Origin: Alphaproteobacteria bacterium LSUCC0684
GTDB lineage: Bacteria > Pseudomonadota > Alphaproteobacteria > Puniceispirillales > UBA1172
Length of the DNA: 64,000 bases
Direction: 5' to 3'
Assembly: GCA_041228335.1 (NCBI GenBank)
Contig: CP166130.1
Span: 186,001 to 250,000, forward strand
Below the pieces are notes generated by a model. That model saw only the letters and a program-made list of their open reading frames with translations. It did no database searches and was not told the DNA's origin. This document shows positions 1 through 8,432 of the stretch, in pieces (the stretch's first letter is position 1; each line of letters begins with the position of its first letter). The translations under genes and the position numbers were made by a program.

Positions 1-2
1 AG

Positions 3-233
3 GTGCATGTTCATAGCGGAATGGATGTTGTCGGTGCTTGCCGTAAAGCCGGCGTGTCAGACAAGGCTTATTAATTTTGGCGCAAGAAGTTTGGCGGCAT
101 GGGGCGTTCACAGCTCAGCGAGATGAAGTCACTTCAGAAAGAGAATGATCGGCTGAAGAAGATCGTAGCTAAACTTGAGTTGGACAAGTTGATCTTGAAG
201 GAAAGCCTGGATATTTTAAAACCAAAGGCCTGA
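3..233 (+). pseudogene. IS3-family transposase OrfA remnant
   Basis: This frame reads like the distal part of an IS3-family OrfA: a helix-turn-helix stretch (DVVGACRKAGVSDKAY), then FWRKKFGGM, then a leucine-zipper-like coiled coil (ENDRLKKIVAKLELDKLILK) ending at TGA 231-233. An in-frame TAA at 72-74 interrupts it just after the DKAY residues, and no OrfB (DDE integrase) follows, so it cannot be functional. The gene may begin left of the window. IS3 elements normally make OrfA, OrfB and a frameshift fusion; only the OrfA part is left here. It lies directly upstream of the first tRNA-Phe-half repeat. Confidence 0.75.
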
Positions 234-260
234 CACGCGAAGAAAACGTCATGCCTGTCC

Positions 261-397
261 CCACAGTCAAATTTCATTACACACTTTTTAACACACCTGA
301 TTTTTCTGCCTGCAAGCCACTGATATAAAACAGGAAAAGTTAAAGCAGTTTTCTGAAAATCCGCGTGTCGGTGGTTCGAACCCGCCCCTGGGCACCA
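261..397 (+). repeat. tRNA-Phe-half repeat, copy R1
   Basis: This is the first of four dispersed repeats in the same orientation. Positions 353-397 match the 3' half of a bacterial tRNA-Phe: anticodon loop CTGAAAA (anticodon GAA), stem strand TCCGC, variable loop GTGTC, T arm GGTGG-TTCGAAC-CCGCC, acceptor strand CCTGGGC, then ACCA. The 5' half is missing; the upstream bases do not supply the GCGGA anticodon strand. The roughly 90 bp before it is not tRNA but is shared with the other copies. This is what a displaced tRNA 3' end looks like at the distal junction of an integrated element. Confidence 0.85.
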
Positions 398-478
398 CTT
401 ACTCATCATATTCCGCGTGTCGGGGGCAAGCACAACCTCCTCCGCCACCAACTTTTTTGCCAATACCTACAATTATTT

Positions 479-777
479 ATGGCGTTTCAAAAATACCTCT
501 GCGGCATTTTTAGCGTTACACCTCTTATATACTTATTGGGTTGCGCCACCGCTGATGCAACTTCGGGGTGAGCAATGCCGCAAATGGAAGCTGCCTTGAA
601 AAAATATGGTCAATGAATACGCATCACTTCTGGAAAAAGCGATCTAAACGAAGCCAAGCAGGCTGCTTCAGATAGCTATCTCGAAAACAAATTGTGCTTA
701 TGGACCCGCTTGGGGAAATACAGTATTTTGGAAATGTTTGAAATTTTGATGAAATATACCTAAATGATAGATTGCTC
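479..777 (+). pseudogene. Possible decayed lipoprotein gene
   Basis: An ATG at 479 opens a 30-codon frame with a hydrophobic leader and a lipobox-like LLGC, then stops at TGA 569-571. Protein-like sequence continues beyond it: first AMPQMEAALKKYGQ to a TGA, then, after a shift of frame, LNEAKQAASDSYLENK and KLCLWTRLGKYSIL. Together they look like a small lipoprotein gene broken by stops and frameshifts. I recognise no family. Positions 398-478 hold nothing I can identify. The alternative is that this is only non-coding sequence. Confidence 0.35.
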
Positions 778-1383
778 ATGGTTTTCCGAGGCGCCATTTT
801 ATTTTTACTGTGTTTTCTGATTTCCTGTACTGGAATTCAAAACACACCTGATGCAAATTTCGCCCCCGATGAAAAATCTGATGATCCACTACAATTTACC
901 AATCAATGCGATAACCGTTTAGCCGAAAAAACCATTCTAATTGCTGAGGGTTCGCTAATCTTTTTGGACAGATCAGACAGCCCCATTCAAGAGTTAAATA
1001 TTATTTCTGGAGAGATGACATGCTCTCCTGCCATGCCAGAAAAATGGCTTGAACTGTCAAATAATGAAGCCAATCGCCTGCTTCTCTCACATGCCAACTC
1101 GATTTCATCTGAAAATTGGATAGTTGCAGGAAAAACCATTGCACAAGTTCAAGATACCTTCGTTGGATTGTGTCTGAAATATGATCTGGGCACTGTCTTT
1201 GCTGTCAATGAAACCCGCACATCCGTCATCACTGGGTGCCAGGTATCCCCCGATGCGCGCCAGGCTGTGATGATAGAATTCATTTTGGATGATAGCCAGA
1301 TCTCAATCACGATGATGTGGCCAAAGGGATTGGAAAATTCAGCAAGGAAGATTGCCCAAGCATTCGAAAATGAAAAAGACTAG
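778..1383 (+). CDS. Predicted lipoprotein of unknown function
   Basis: This 201-residue protein has a short N-terminal hydrophobic segment ending in a lipobox (FLISC-T), so it should be lipidated at the cysteine near residue 17. A TTG two codons upstream is possible, but ATG 778 gives a normal leader. The rest is a mixed soluble domain with several cysteines (QCDN, MTCSP, GLCLK, GCQV). No family is recognised. It converges on the type II secretion operon, and its last 4 bases overlap the end of the prepilin peptidase gene. A role as outer-membrane assembly factor for the secretin is possible by location only. Confidence 0.6.
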   Translation: MVFRGAILFLLCFLISCTGIQNTPDANFAPDEKSDDPLQFTNQCDNRLAEKTILIAEGSLIFLDRSDSPIQELNIISGEMTCSPAMPEKWLELSNNEANRLLLSHANSISSENWIVAGKTIAQVQDTFVGLCLKYDLGTVFAVNETRTSVITGCQVSPDARQAVMIEFILDDSQISITMMWPKGLENSARKIAQAFENEKD

Positions 1384-2030
1384 CCAATAACGTGGATGAT
1401 AGCAGCGGTTCCAGCCATGTAAGGTATCAGGGGAATTTCTCGATCTAATACATCGTTTCTACTATTTAACATCCCCCGCGCTAGAATATGACCTCCTAGC
1501 GCGGCAGCACTGAAAAGCGTAATCCAAACTGAAATTCCATGGGGGTTCATCCCCAAGGAAAGAGCAAAGATTAAAGGGGGATCTGCTTCTCCAAGGGCGG
1601 CATGACCCAAGTATTTTGAAATAAAGCTAGCCAGAACCCAAATTCCACCTGCGCAGCAAGCTGCATATATATAATCAGTGAACAACATGCCTTTGTCTGG
1701 CCATAGTCGAAAAAAATGATAGCTGATCAAGATGCATACTGTAGCCACGAGAAATACTACCGGAACTGTTCTACTTGCCAGATCTTCAATACACAAAAGT
1801 CCAAGACATCCAAGTCCTGTGGCCAGCAAATATAATGCCGGGCTGATCTCGGTTGTAACTCCTGGTCCTCCATGAGATCTGGCCATTACAGCCCAGAGGA
1901 TGAGCAGGATCAGACAAATTATCCCCCCACGGCGAAACAGAACATGTAAAACAGTCCTTGATCCAAGGTAATGCGACAAGAAAATAATCGGTATTATCCC
2001 GACAATAAGAATCAATAAAACGACGGTCAT
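1380..2030 (-). CDS. gspO: Type II secretion prepilin peptidase (A24 domain only)
   Basis: This is a polytopic membrane protein of 216 residues. It has the two aspartates expected of A24 prepilin peptidases: one in CIEDLASRTVP, the other in GEADPPL, a variant of the GxGD motif. It would cleave the leaders of GspG-K on the cytoplasmic face. The N-terminal cysteine-rich methyltransferase half of standard GspO/PilD is absent, so it resembles the short archaeal-type or TadV-type enzymes in build. It is the last gene of the gsp operon and overlaps gspM by 4 bases (ATGA). The weak GxGD match leaves some doubt. Confidence 0.72.
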   Translation of the reverse strand: MTVVLLILIVGIIPIIFLSHYLGSRTVLHVLFRRGGIICLILLILWAVMARSHGGPGVTTEISPALYLLATGLGCLGLLCIEDLASRTVPVVFLVATVCILISYHFFRLWPDKGMLFTDYIYAACCAGGIWVLASFISKYLGHAALGEADPPLIFALSLGMNPHGISVWITLFSAAALGGHILARGMLNSRNDVLDREIPLIPYMAGTAAIIHVIG

Positions 2031-2419
2031 TTTCTGTCTGTTGTTGAGATGATTTTGGCAGAGATGCTCAGCTTTTCACCTCTTCGCTGTAATTGAAAGA
2101 TGCTTACATTCCATGCCGGAAGCCTGAAGATTGCTTCAACCCATCGAGCAAGTTGATTAACTTCCAAGTCTTGTTGAGTGATTATAGTGTATTCAGCTGT
2201 AGTGACGATTTCGATACCAGCGTTACTTCCAAAATGCCTTTGCCAATATGAATTTTCGATCTTGTCAGGTTCAATGCCTTGTGCCAATTGGAATGTGAGT
2301 GACTTGCTCTGTTCATTCCATTCGCTATAGATATTGTCGAAAGCCACGATCGCTCCAATCATCAAAACAACTGCTGTGCCTAGAATTAACATACGGATTT
2401 TTACAGCCGGGTTTCGCAT
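2027..2419 (-). CDS. gspM: Type II secretion protein GspM
   Basis: This is a small bitopic inner-membrane protein of 130 residues: a short cytoplasmic tail, one membrane segment at about residues 10-30, then a periplasmic ferredoxin-like domain. That is the build of GspM, which pairs with GspL in the assembly platform. The ATG at 2419 is preferred because it lies one base after the gspL stop; an upstream ATG at 2455 would force a 35-base overlap. Sequence conservation in this family is low, so the call rests mainly on size, topology and position between gspL and the prepilin peptidase. Confidence 0.7.
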   Translation of the reverse strand: MRNPAVKIRMLILGTAVVLMIGAIVAFDNIYSEWNEQSKSLTFQLAQGIEPDKIENSYWQRHFGSNAGIEIVTTAEYTIITQQDLEVNQLARWVEAIFRLPAWNVSIFQLQRRGEKLSISAKIISTTDRK

Positions 2420-2420
2420 G

Positions 2421-3353
2421 CTAATTTTTCCTGACAATAATTGAGAAAACATCATCTTTGTCTGTCATGTTGATATCTGCATCTTCAAAAAGTCTCTTTA
2501 ATTCCAACAAATCTAGTTTAGGTTTGAGATTGAGTTGCAAGGACAACAGCCTTCCATCCTGTGCAATTTTAAATGTTTCAAGACTACCATTTTGCAGATG
2601 CGGTATAAGACGGGAAAACCAGTTCATCGCGGGAGGAGGCATCTTATTTGAAGCCTCTATCATCATCTTATTAACTTGTTTAATTCGCTCTTTGAGGATT
2701 AAGTTTCCACCGATCGCCAAAAAAATGATCGAAATGGTAATGATCAGACAGGTCCAAAAATACGTCTTGCGAGACAGAATATCGAAAATGCTGTTGCCTG
2801 TTCCAGAAGTCAGAAATTGCGCACCATCAGGATTGAATACCAACCCTTCAGGGTATGACAAATCTGATGCTGTTGCATTGTCGGCAATGATTTCTGCGGC
2901 ACCTTCCCCTTTTTCAAGTCCCAATACCAATGATCCAGACATCCACTGTAACTTTTTAGCTGAAGCCTCAAAACATAAAGGCTCTGCATAGCAGATACTA
3001 GCGTCAGGAAGGCCCCAGAAATTAAGCAAATCTCTTAGCCTATCTTTCTTAATCCAGGCCTGCCACACTTTGGTTTTTTCTTGATTTGCGGTCAGTTCCG
3101 TCCAGTAAAGTTCATCAGGGTTGTTTGGGGTATGATCACCAAAAAAGAACTCCTTGCTAGGGAATCTCATTCCATTGTGACTGTTCAGCCTCCAGGCCAA
3201 CATGCTTGCACCAATCAAAACAGCATCAATCTTGATTCGTTGATGTGGTTGCAATTCACCTTCATCAAATGTTTCAAGGAGTGACAGAATACCCTTGGAT
3301 ACACCGTATAGTTGTGCTTTAAATCGATTATTTATAAGTAATAGATGTTTCAC
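2421..3353 (-). CDS. gspL: Type II secretion protein GspL
   Basis: This 310-residue protein has a cytoplasmic N-terminal part of about 195 residues (actin-like fold in the family), one membrane helix at about 197-217, and a periplasmic C-terminal domain. GspL recruits the GspE ATPase to the membrane and binds GspM. It is shorter than the usual 380-400 residues, mainly in the cytoplasmic part. It overlaps gspK upstream by 4 bases and is followed at one base by gspM, which indicates tight translational coupling. Assignment comes from topology plus its place in a canonical C-to-M gene order. Confidence 0.75.
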   Translation of the reverse strand: MKHLLLINNRFKAQLYGVSKGILSLLETFDEGELQPHQRIKIDAVLIGASMLAWRLNSHNGMRFPSKEFFFGDHTPNNPDELYWTELTANQEKTKVWQAWIKKDRLRDLLNFWGLPDASICYAEPLCFEASAKKLQWMSGSLVLGLEKGEGAAEIIADNATASDLSYPEGLVFNPDGAQFLTSGTGNSIFDILSRKTYFWTCLIITISIIFLAIGGNLILKERIKQVNKMMIEASNKMPPPAMNWFSRLIPHLQNGSLETFKIAQDGRLLSLQLNLKPKLDLLELKRLFEDADINMTDKDDVFSIIVRKN

Positions 3354-4252
3354 AGAATATCACCCTCAAATTCAGGTATCCAGAGTATCTGTGTTGCAAC
3401 GATTTCACGTTTTCGATCAGCATGTTGATAGATCGTGAAGCTGGCAAACACTCGATCATTATCCAATAGATCAATGGTCCACCAACTTGGCTCTGATGAC
3501 AATGAAAGAATACTGAAATCAATGTTATTGATGGCATCGGGGGTTATTTTTTGAATTTCATTTTTCAGAGCTGATCTGTTGGTTATGACACCATCACGTA
3601 TGAAACTTTTTATCCTGATGAAATCAGTCACCCCGATGCCTAGCACCGCAGCACCCAATTTTGGCTCTGTGTGCAAAATCTCAAATCTGGCGATAAACGG
3701 GCGCATTTCGACACAACCTGCCAATTGAGAGAGCGTCTCTGCATCAAGAGAATTGCCATCTTGTAAAGTCAAAAGATGACGCGGCCGCATCTTGACAGGC
3801 GCGCGTCGTGCATACTCCACAAGGGGTATAACTAGATCTGAAGACAAACCGCAGCTCATAACAACACGGCGAAGAGTTTCATATTGATTCTCGTCCAGAG
3901 TTGCCATCGAAGCAATTCCATTCCAATTAAGCGCATGCGAAAGATTGTATAAGCCCCCGGTTAACCTGACGCGCAAAGACTGCGTTGCGGCGGTATCTTC
4001 TATCTGAGGGGCAAGAGGATCAATCTTCAATGCAGCTTCTTTATAACTATCGATTAAAGCCATAAACCGGGTCTGTCTTTGGAGGCTTTTGTATAGGTCA
4101 ATTTGTGCTTCAATTGATCTCTGCTGTAGGCCAAATTGTGTACTGAGTGCGATTAGCAATACCAGCAATCCTGGTAGAATAAGAGCTGTTGCACGCCGCC
4201 GCTTAAGCCAAGGGATGCGGAAAATAATTCTTATTGCCCGCTTCAACTTCAT
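3350..4252 (-). CDS. gspK: Type II secretion minor pseudopilin GspK (divergent)
   Basis: This 300-residue protein has an N-terminal hydrophobic helix after a basic run (LKRRRATALILPGLLVLLI) and a large periplasmic domain, as in GspK, the largest minor pseudopilin that caps the pseudopilus. It lacks an obvious G-F/V-xxxE leader-peptidase site, which is unusual even though GspK tolerates change at position +5. The ATG at 4252 lies four bases after the gspJ stop and is preferred to 4279, which overlaps gspJ. Order after gspJ and before gspL supports the call. A non-pseudopilin replacement in this slot cannot be excluded. Confidence 0.65.
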   Translation of the reverse strand: MKLKRAIRIIFRIPWLKRRRATALILPGLLVLLIALSTQFGLQQRSIEAQIDLYKSLQRQTRFMALIDSYKEAALKIDPLAPQIEDTAATQSLRVRLTGGLYNLSHALNWNGIASMATLDENQYETLRRVVMSCGLSSDLVIPLVEYARRAPVKMRPRHLLTLQDGNSLDAETLSQLAGCVEMRPFIARFEILHTEPKLGAAVLGIGVTDFIRIKSFIRDGVITNRSALKNEIQKITPDAINNIDFSILSLSSEPSWWTIDLLDNDRVFASFTIYQHADRKREIVATQILWIPEFEGDIL

Positions 4253-4256
4253 CGTC

Positions 4257-4790
4257 TCAGCCCGCCTCATTGGTATCAATGGAAAGAATGGTGGTGAAAG
4301 CTTTTTCTAGCAACTCTTCAGTGAGAGTAAGATCAAGCTTCCAGAGATCAGCACCTAAATACGTGAAGCTGGAGCTTATTGGCATGGTGCTAAATTGATG
4401 TGCTGACCATGACCTGTCATCCAAGGTGCTAATTTCGCGTTTTACACCTCCAGATCCAAGATGCCAGCCAATTCTTGCTAAAATCATTTGGCCATTTGCT
4501 GGATTAACGACAAATCGCTCAAGTTTAATTTCCAGTGTCGTCTTTTCTCCCCCTTCCTGAGGAGATGCATTCCTTCCATTAAATGTTAACGCGTTATTCA
4601 GATCAGCACGTAAAACCGCGAGGCCTGCCTCAATCCCGATAAAGGTATTGTTCCTTTTATCGAGATGTGAAAGCTGTTGGCTTCCCTGAAGTGCCATAAG
4701 AATTGCACCTGATAACACTGTGGCACTTAGGAGCAAGGCAACCAGAGTTTCAGTTAGAACAAACGCCTTTTTTCTAGTTCTAAACTTCAC
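4257..4790 (-). CDS. gspJ: Type II secretion minor pseudopilin GspJ
   Basis: The N-terminus RTRKKAFVLTETLVALLL is a prepilin leader with Ala in place of the usual Gly before the cleaved Phe, and Glu at +5 of the mature helix. The 177-residue length fits GspJ, which joins GspI and GspK in the pseudopilus tip. The gene is bounded by a 4-base overlap with gspI upstream and a 4-base gap to gspK. The Ala at -1 is tolerated by some prepilin peptidases and may match the atypical peptidase of this operon. Confidence 0.82.
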   Translation of the reverse strand: MKFRTRKKAFVLTETLVALLLSATVLSGAILMALQGSQQLSHLDKRNNTFIGIEAGLAVLRADLNNALTFNGRNASPQEGGEKTTLEIKLERFVVNPANGQMILARIGWHLGSGGVKREISTLDDRSWSAHQFSTMPISSSFTYLGADLWKLDLTLTEELLEKAFTTILSIDTNEAG

Positions 4791-5122
4791 CTGGTCTTTA
4801 CCTCTCTTGTAAAACTAGCACCATTACTATCCTGCAAGTGCATGGTGATAATTTGTGCATCAATACCATCCTCCTCTTGAACTAAAGACACCAGACTGAA
4901 AGCTTCATGGACCTTTACAGGCAATTTTTCAGCCAGTCCCCGACTATAAAGAAGATGAGCATTTGTTGCCGCACGCTCTCGTGACATGCGTTTCAGCATA
5001 GCCAAACTATGACTGTTCAAATTTTGCCAACCTTGCCAGAAAAAACTTGAAATAATTCCGAAGATCAGGAGTGCTATTAACGACTCCAGTATCAGAAAGC
5101 CCCTTTTTCTATTCGGAAGCAT
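4787..5122 (-). CDS. gspI: Type II secretion minor pseudopilin GspI
   Basis: This is a 111-residue pseudopilin with a short basic leader and a canonical cleavage site: RKRG then FLILESLIALLIFG, with Glu at +5. Length and position between gspH and gspJ match GspI, the organiser of the pseudopilus tip. It overlaps gspH by 14 bases and gspJ by 4, so translation is coupled across the pseudopilin block. Confidence 0.82.
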   Translation of the reverse strand: MLPNRKRGFLILESLIALLIFGIISSFFWQGWQNLNSHSLAMLKRMSRERAATNAHLLYSRGLAEKLPVKVHEAFSLVSLVQEEDGIDAQIITMHLQDSNGASFTREVKTR

Positions 5123-5453
5123 AGGTAAAATTCCCGGCTTTATCTATGCTCACCTCGCCCCATTTACAGCTTATCTTGGTTTGCTGGACTATCCCCCCTG
5201 CGCCCACAAGTACCTTTTGGGAACCACAGGCCAGGAGACCGACATCTTCAACAGGTCTGTCCTGAGCAATCGCCATCCGCCAAACAGCATTTCTTACAAG
5301 TTGCTGGTTTCGCTCTGAAAGAGATTTGTCGCTATAGCTTGTCAGATTTCCCAATCTTACATTCTGGCCAAATGAAACCAGAAGCGCGACAATCAATAAT
5401 GCTACGAGAACTTCAAGCAGGGCAAACCCTCCCGCTTTATGTTCAGTTTTCAC
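5109..5453 (-). CDS. gspH: Type II secretion minor pseudopilin GspH
   Basis: This 114-residue protein has a prepilin leader (HKAGG then FALLEVLVALLI, Glu at +5) followed by a short beta-rich tail with two cysteines (LLACGS, KISCKW) that could pair in the periplasm. In the family GspH links the major pseudopilin shaft to the I-J-K tip. The protein is shorter than typical GspH (about 150-190 residues), so assignment relies on order between gspG and gspI. It overlaps gspG by 4 bases. Confidence 0.72.
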   Translation of the reverse strand: MKTEHKAGGFALLEVLVALLIVALLVSFGQNVRLGNLTSYSDKSLSERNQQLVRNAVWRMAIAQDRPVEDVGLLACGSQKVLVGAGGIVQQTKISCKWGEVSIDKAGNFTYASE

Positions 5454-5851
5454 CGTCTTACCTCAATCTCAATATCATCACCTCCACCAACCTCCCCATC
5501 AGGACCAAGACAAAAAATGATAACCTGACCGCCAGCGCGAACACGATATTGATATCCATTCCCCCAAGGATCGATGGGCTTTTCAGCAAGATATACTCCG
5601 TTGGATCCACCTTCTGTCAGAATATCGAGACCTTGCGACTCAGTCGGTAAAGAGCCTTGATCGATGTAATAAAGTGACAAGGCAGCTTTGATTGATTCCA
5701 AATCGTTCTGGACTTTCAATTGTCGAGCTTGATTTGGTCGATCAAGAACCATCGGTGCAACAAAGGAAAGCAGAAGCCCAATAATTGTCAACACAACCAG
5801 GATTTCAATCAGAGTAAAGCCTGTAACTCGACGTGATCTTTTATTAATCAT
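5450..5851 (-). CDS. gspG: Type II secretion major pseudopilin GspG
   Basis: This has a textbook major pseudopilin start, RRVTG then FTLIEILVVLTIIGLL, and the conserved GspG body: PNQARQLKVQNDLESIKAAL, the YYIDQGSLPTESQGLDIL loop, and PIDPWGNGYQYR before a C-terminal acidic loop (DGEVGGGDDIE) like the calcium site of the family. At 133 residues it has normal length. It forms the pseudopilus shaft that acts as the piston of the secretion system. It overlaps gspF and gspH by 4 bases each. Confidence 0.95.
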   Translation of the reverse strand: MINKRSRRVTGFTLIEILVVLTIIGLLLSFVAPMVLDRPNQARQLKVQNDLESIKAALSLYYIDQGSLPTESQGLDILTEGGSNGVYLAEKPIDPWGNGYQYRVRAGGQVIIFCLGPDGEVGGGDDIEIEVRR

Positions 5852-7029
5852 TGAACCAAACTTTCAAATTGTGTCTGCATCGATATCATTGGTATCACCA
5901 CGGCCATAGCTACGATGAATACAATTAGGCCAATTATAATAACAAAAACTGGGCCGGTGATTTGCGAAATAATAGTCGCTGAATAATGACGTTTTTCCTC
6001 AATTTCGGCTGCGATCAAGGTAACCACCCGCTCAAGATGGCTACTCTTTTCAGCAGCTCTGAGTTGGCTTAACTCACGCCGGTTCAAGAGTCGTGTCTCT
6101 TTCAGGGCTAATGAAAGAGGGATACCATGCTGAATTTGCTCTAGTGCCTTTTTATAAAATTCAGAAAGGGCTTCATTTCCCAAAGCCGCTGAAGCTAGGA
6201 CGAGTGCCCGCGGAAGAGGAAGGCGGCTTTCCAGACCTAGTGCTAAAATTTCAAAAAATTGGCTTCTTGCTGATGAAATAATGAAATATCGGGAAACTGG
6301 AAATTTTATTAGAACCATGTCCAACCAGCGTTTTATACCTGTATGCCGCCGAAGTAGAGCAATAGGAAACAGAACCAGTAATAAAGCCCAAATGATAAAT
6401 TCGACAAGCGCACCAAATCTGCCAGACAAAGACAAAATGAACTGGCTGATAGGAGGTAATTCAACTTGATTTGGAAAAGCTGTCTGTAGGCCTGGGAGAA
6501 CAACATCAAACAAGATCCAAGCTACAATAAAAGTAGCAACCAGAACAACGCTAGGATAGGCAAGCACAATGCGCATTTGTCGTTGCCTGCGAAGTTCTGA
6601 GTCATGTTTTTTTAATAACAGCTCACATGCATTTTCAAGTTCGCCGGCATTTTCACCAGCCTGAATTACAGCCAATATTTCCGGCGTCAGTGATGGGAAA
6701 GATTTTCTCAGGCCTTCCACCAATCCAACACCTATCTCCAGACGTCGTAAGATAACGGTGGATATATCTTTGATTTTTATATCATCATCATCCATCAGTA
6801 AGCTCAAGGCATCTGTCACGTTGTATCCTTGGCGAACGAACATGGCTAATCTGACTAGGAATTCCCAGAAAAGCTTAGTGCTATATTTCTTTATGCGCCT
6901 GATTGAGATAATTGATGTGCCTGCAAGCTTCAATTCTCTGGTAGCCTTTTCAAGGCTTCCCGATGACAGAATCCCGCTTACCCGATCCTGACCAGACTGT
7001 CCGATATACAAGAATTCTTGCATATTCAA
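5848..7029 (-). CDS. gspF: Type II secretion inner-membrane protein GspF
   Basis: This 393-residue protein shows the duplicated GspF/PilC domain: a cytoplasmic helical bundle, then membrane segments at about residues 160-185, 208-228 and 360-385. Characteristic stretches include SLLMDDDDIKIK, FPSLTPEILAVIQAGENAGEL and, in the second repeat, ALEQIQHGIPLSLAL with GP-rich membrane segments at the end. GspF is the polytopic platform protein that couples GspE to pseudopilus assembly. Overlaps of 4 bases with gspE and gspG place it in the same transcript. Confidence 0.92.
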   Translation of the reverse strand: MNMQEFLYIGQSGQDRVSGILSSGSLEKATRELKLAGTSIISIRRIKKYSTKLFWEFLVRLAMFVRQGYNVTDALSLLMDDDDIKIKDISTVILRRLEIGVGLVEGLRKSFPSLTPEILAVIQAGENAGELENACELLLKKHDSELRRQRQMRIVLAYPSVVLVATFIVAWILFDVVLPGLQTAFPNQVELPPISQFILSLSGRFGALVEFIIWALLLVLFPIALLRRHTGIKRWLDMVLIKFPVSRYFIISSARSQFFEILALGLESRLPLPRALVLASAALGNEALSEFYKKALEQIQHGIPLSLALKETRLLNRRELSQLRAAEKSSHLERVVTLIAAEIEEKRHYSATIISQITGPVFVIIIGLIVFIVAMAVVIPMISMQTQFESLVQ

Positions 7030-8432
7030 CCATCCTGCTCACTTACACGTGCGACCTCAAAGAAGGGGGCCAAACCCTGCTCAAACAAATCTCTGGCCTC
7101 TATTGCAAGAGTTGAAGCACAGGCCAGAGAGTGAATGTCCTTTAATGCTATGTCTCGGTTTCGGGCTGTCATTATCAGATGCTCCATTATGGGAACGCGG
7201 CCTGCGAAACCAGTAAAGAAGCAATCCCTACATCCCTTGAACATAACCGGCAAAGATGTTTTATGTTCTTCACTCGAAAGAGATTCCGATCGGCATTCAG
7301 GGCAATAGGTCCTTATCAGCCGTTGATTAAATACCCCCAGCAAAGCATCAGCAATCAGCCCAATATCAACATTGAGATCCAGCAGACGCATGATAGCCCC
7401 AAGAGGGCTGTTGGCATGAATTGTTGCGATCACCAGATGCCCCGTGAGTGCTGCTCGAATTGCTGTGCTTGCAGTTTCCTGATCGCGAATTTCACCAACA
7501 AGTAGTACATCAGGGTCGTGACGAAGAAGTGCACGTAGTCCTGAAGCAAAGTTAAATCCAATGGCGTCATTTACCTGCGATTGAACAATCCCTGGAATTT
7601 CGACCTCAACCGGATCTTCAATTGTCATGATATTGAGCCCGCGCCCACGCAACATGTTTAAAATTGAATATATAGTTGTGGTCTTCCCCGAACCGGTTGG
7701 GCCACAAACCAGTATAATTCCAGACTGGTGGGAAACTGTTTTGGAAATCACCTCAACATGTTGCTGTGACAACCCAATCTGCTGGAGTGTCTTTTGCCCA
7801 TTCAGGTGACGGAAAAAACGAAGAACAACACGCTCATTTTCCTGGACTGGCAGACTTGCTATACGAATGTCAACTGGAGCACCGCCATAAGTAAGGCCGA
7901 TACGACCATCCTGGGGGCGTCGTCTTTCGGTTATATCCAGCCTTCCCAATATTTTGAGACGTGCAATCATCATTGGAGCAAGACGAATATCAAACTCGGT
8001 AAAGTGTGAAAGCACACCATCTATACGCATTTTCACACGAAAGGCATTCTCATCGGTGTCAAAATGCAAATCAGAGGCGCCACGGGAAATTGCCGCCGTC
8101 AATATCGCGTCCAGCAATCGCACGATAGGGGCATCAGCCTCATTTGATGAATTCAATGCTAGACGTGCGACTGCATCAATTTCAGATAGTGACACTTGTT
8201 GGCCAAGAGAAACAAGTGCTTTGGGGCTGGTTTTTTCTTCAAGTTCATCTAACGAATTTTTAAGTTCAGAAGCCGAAACTTGCTTGCATAATACTTTGTA
8301 ATCACCTGATTGCGTAATATCCTGAAGCAGATAAGGATCAATAGGCTGGCTGTGAATTAATGTGAGTACTTTGCCGCTGGCGTCAAAATTACAAGCTATG
8401 CCAAATTTAGCCATGCTCTTCGGATTAATCAT
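7026..8432 (-). CDS. gspE: Type II secretion ATPase GspE
   Basis: This hexameric secretion ATPase has 468 residues. Visible motifs are Walker A GPTGSGKTTT, the aspartate box MTIEDPVE, Walker B LLVGEIRDQETA, the histidine box TGHLVIATIHAN, and a four-cysteine zinc site (TYCPECRSE and FKGCRDC) specific to GspE/PilB proteins. The N-terminal 100 residues form a reduced N1E-like domain that would dock on GspL. It acts on the cytoplasmic face and powers pseudopilus extension. It overlaps gspD and gspF by 4 bases. Confidence 0.95.
   Translation of the reverse strand: MINPKSMAKFGIACNFDASGKVLTLIHSQPIDPYLLQDITQSGDYKVLCKQVSASELKNSLDELEEKTSPKALVSLGQQVSLSEIDAVARLALNSSNEADAPIVRLLDAILTAAISRGASDLHFDTDENAFRVKMRIDGVLSHFTEFDIRLAPMMIARLKILGRLDITERRRPQDGRIGLTYGGAPVDIRIASLPVQENERVVLRFFRHLNGQKTLQQIGLSQQHVEVISKTVSHQSGIILVCGPTGSGKTTTIYSILNMLRGRGLNIMTIEDPVEVEIPGIVQSQVNDAIGFNFASGLRALLRHDPDVLLVGEIRDQETASTAIRAALTGHLVIATIHANSPLGAIMRLLDLNVDIGLIADALLGVFNQRLIRTYCPECRSESLSSEEHKTSLPVMFKGCRDCFFTGFAGRVPIMEHLIMTARNRDIALKDIHSLACASTLAIEARDLFEQGLAPFFEVARVSEQDG

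Noticed and set aside
353-397. A functional tRNA-Phe gene at the repeats
   Set aside because: The 5' acceptor strand, D arm and 5' anticodon strand are missing in all four copies, so no cloverleaf can form.
134-463. Reverse-strand frames reading PGAxSNHRHADF over the repeats (also 14309-14524 and 38138-38448)
   Set aside because: They are antisense readings of the tRNA-Phe 3' half and its flank. The same false protein is produced wherever this tRNA sequence occurs.
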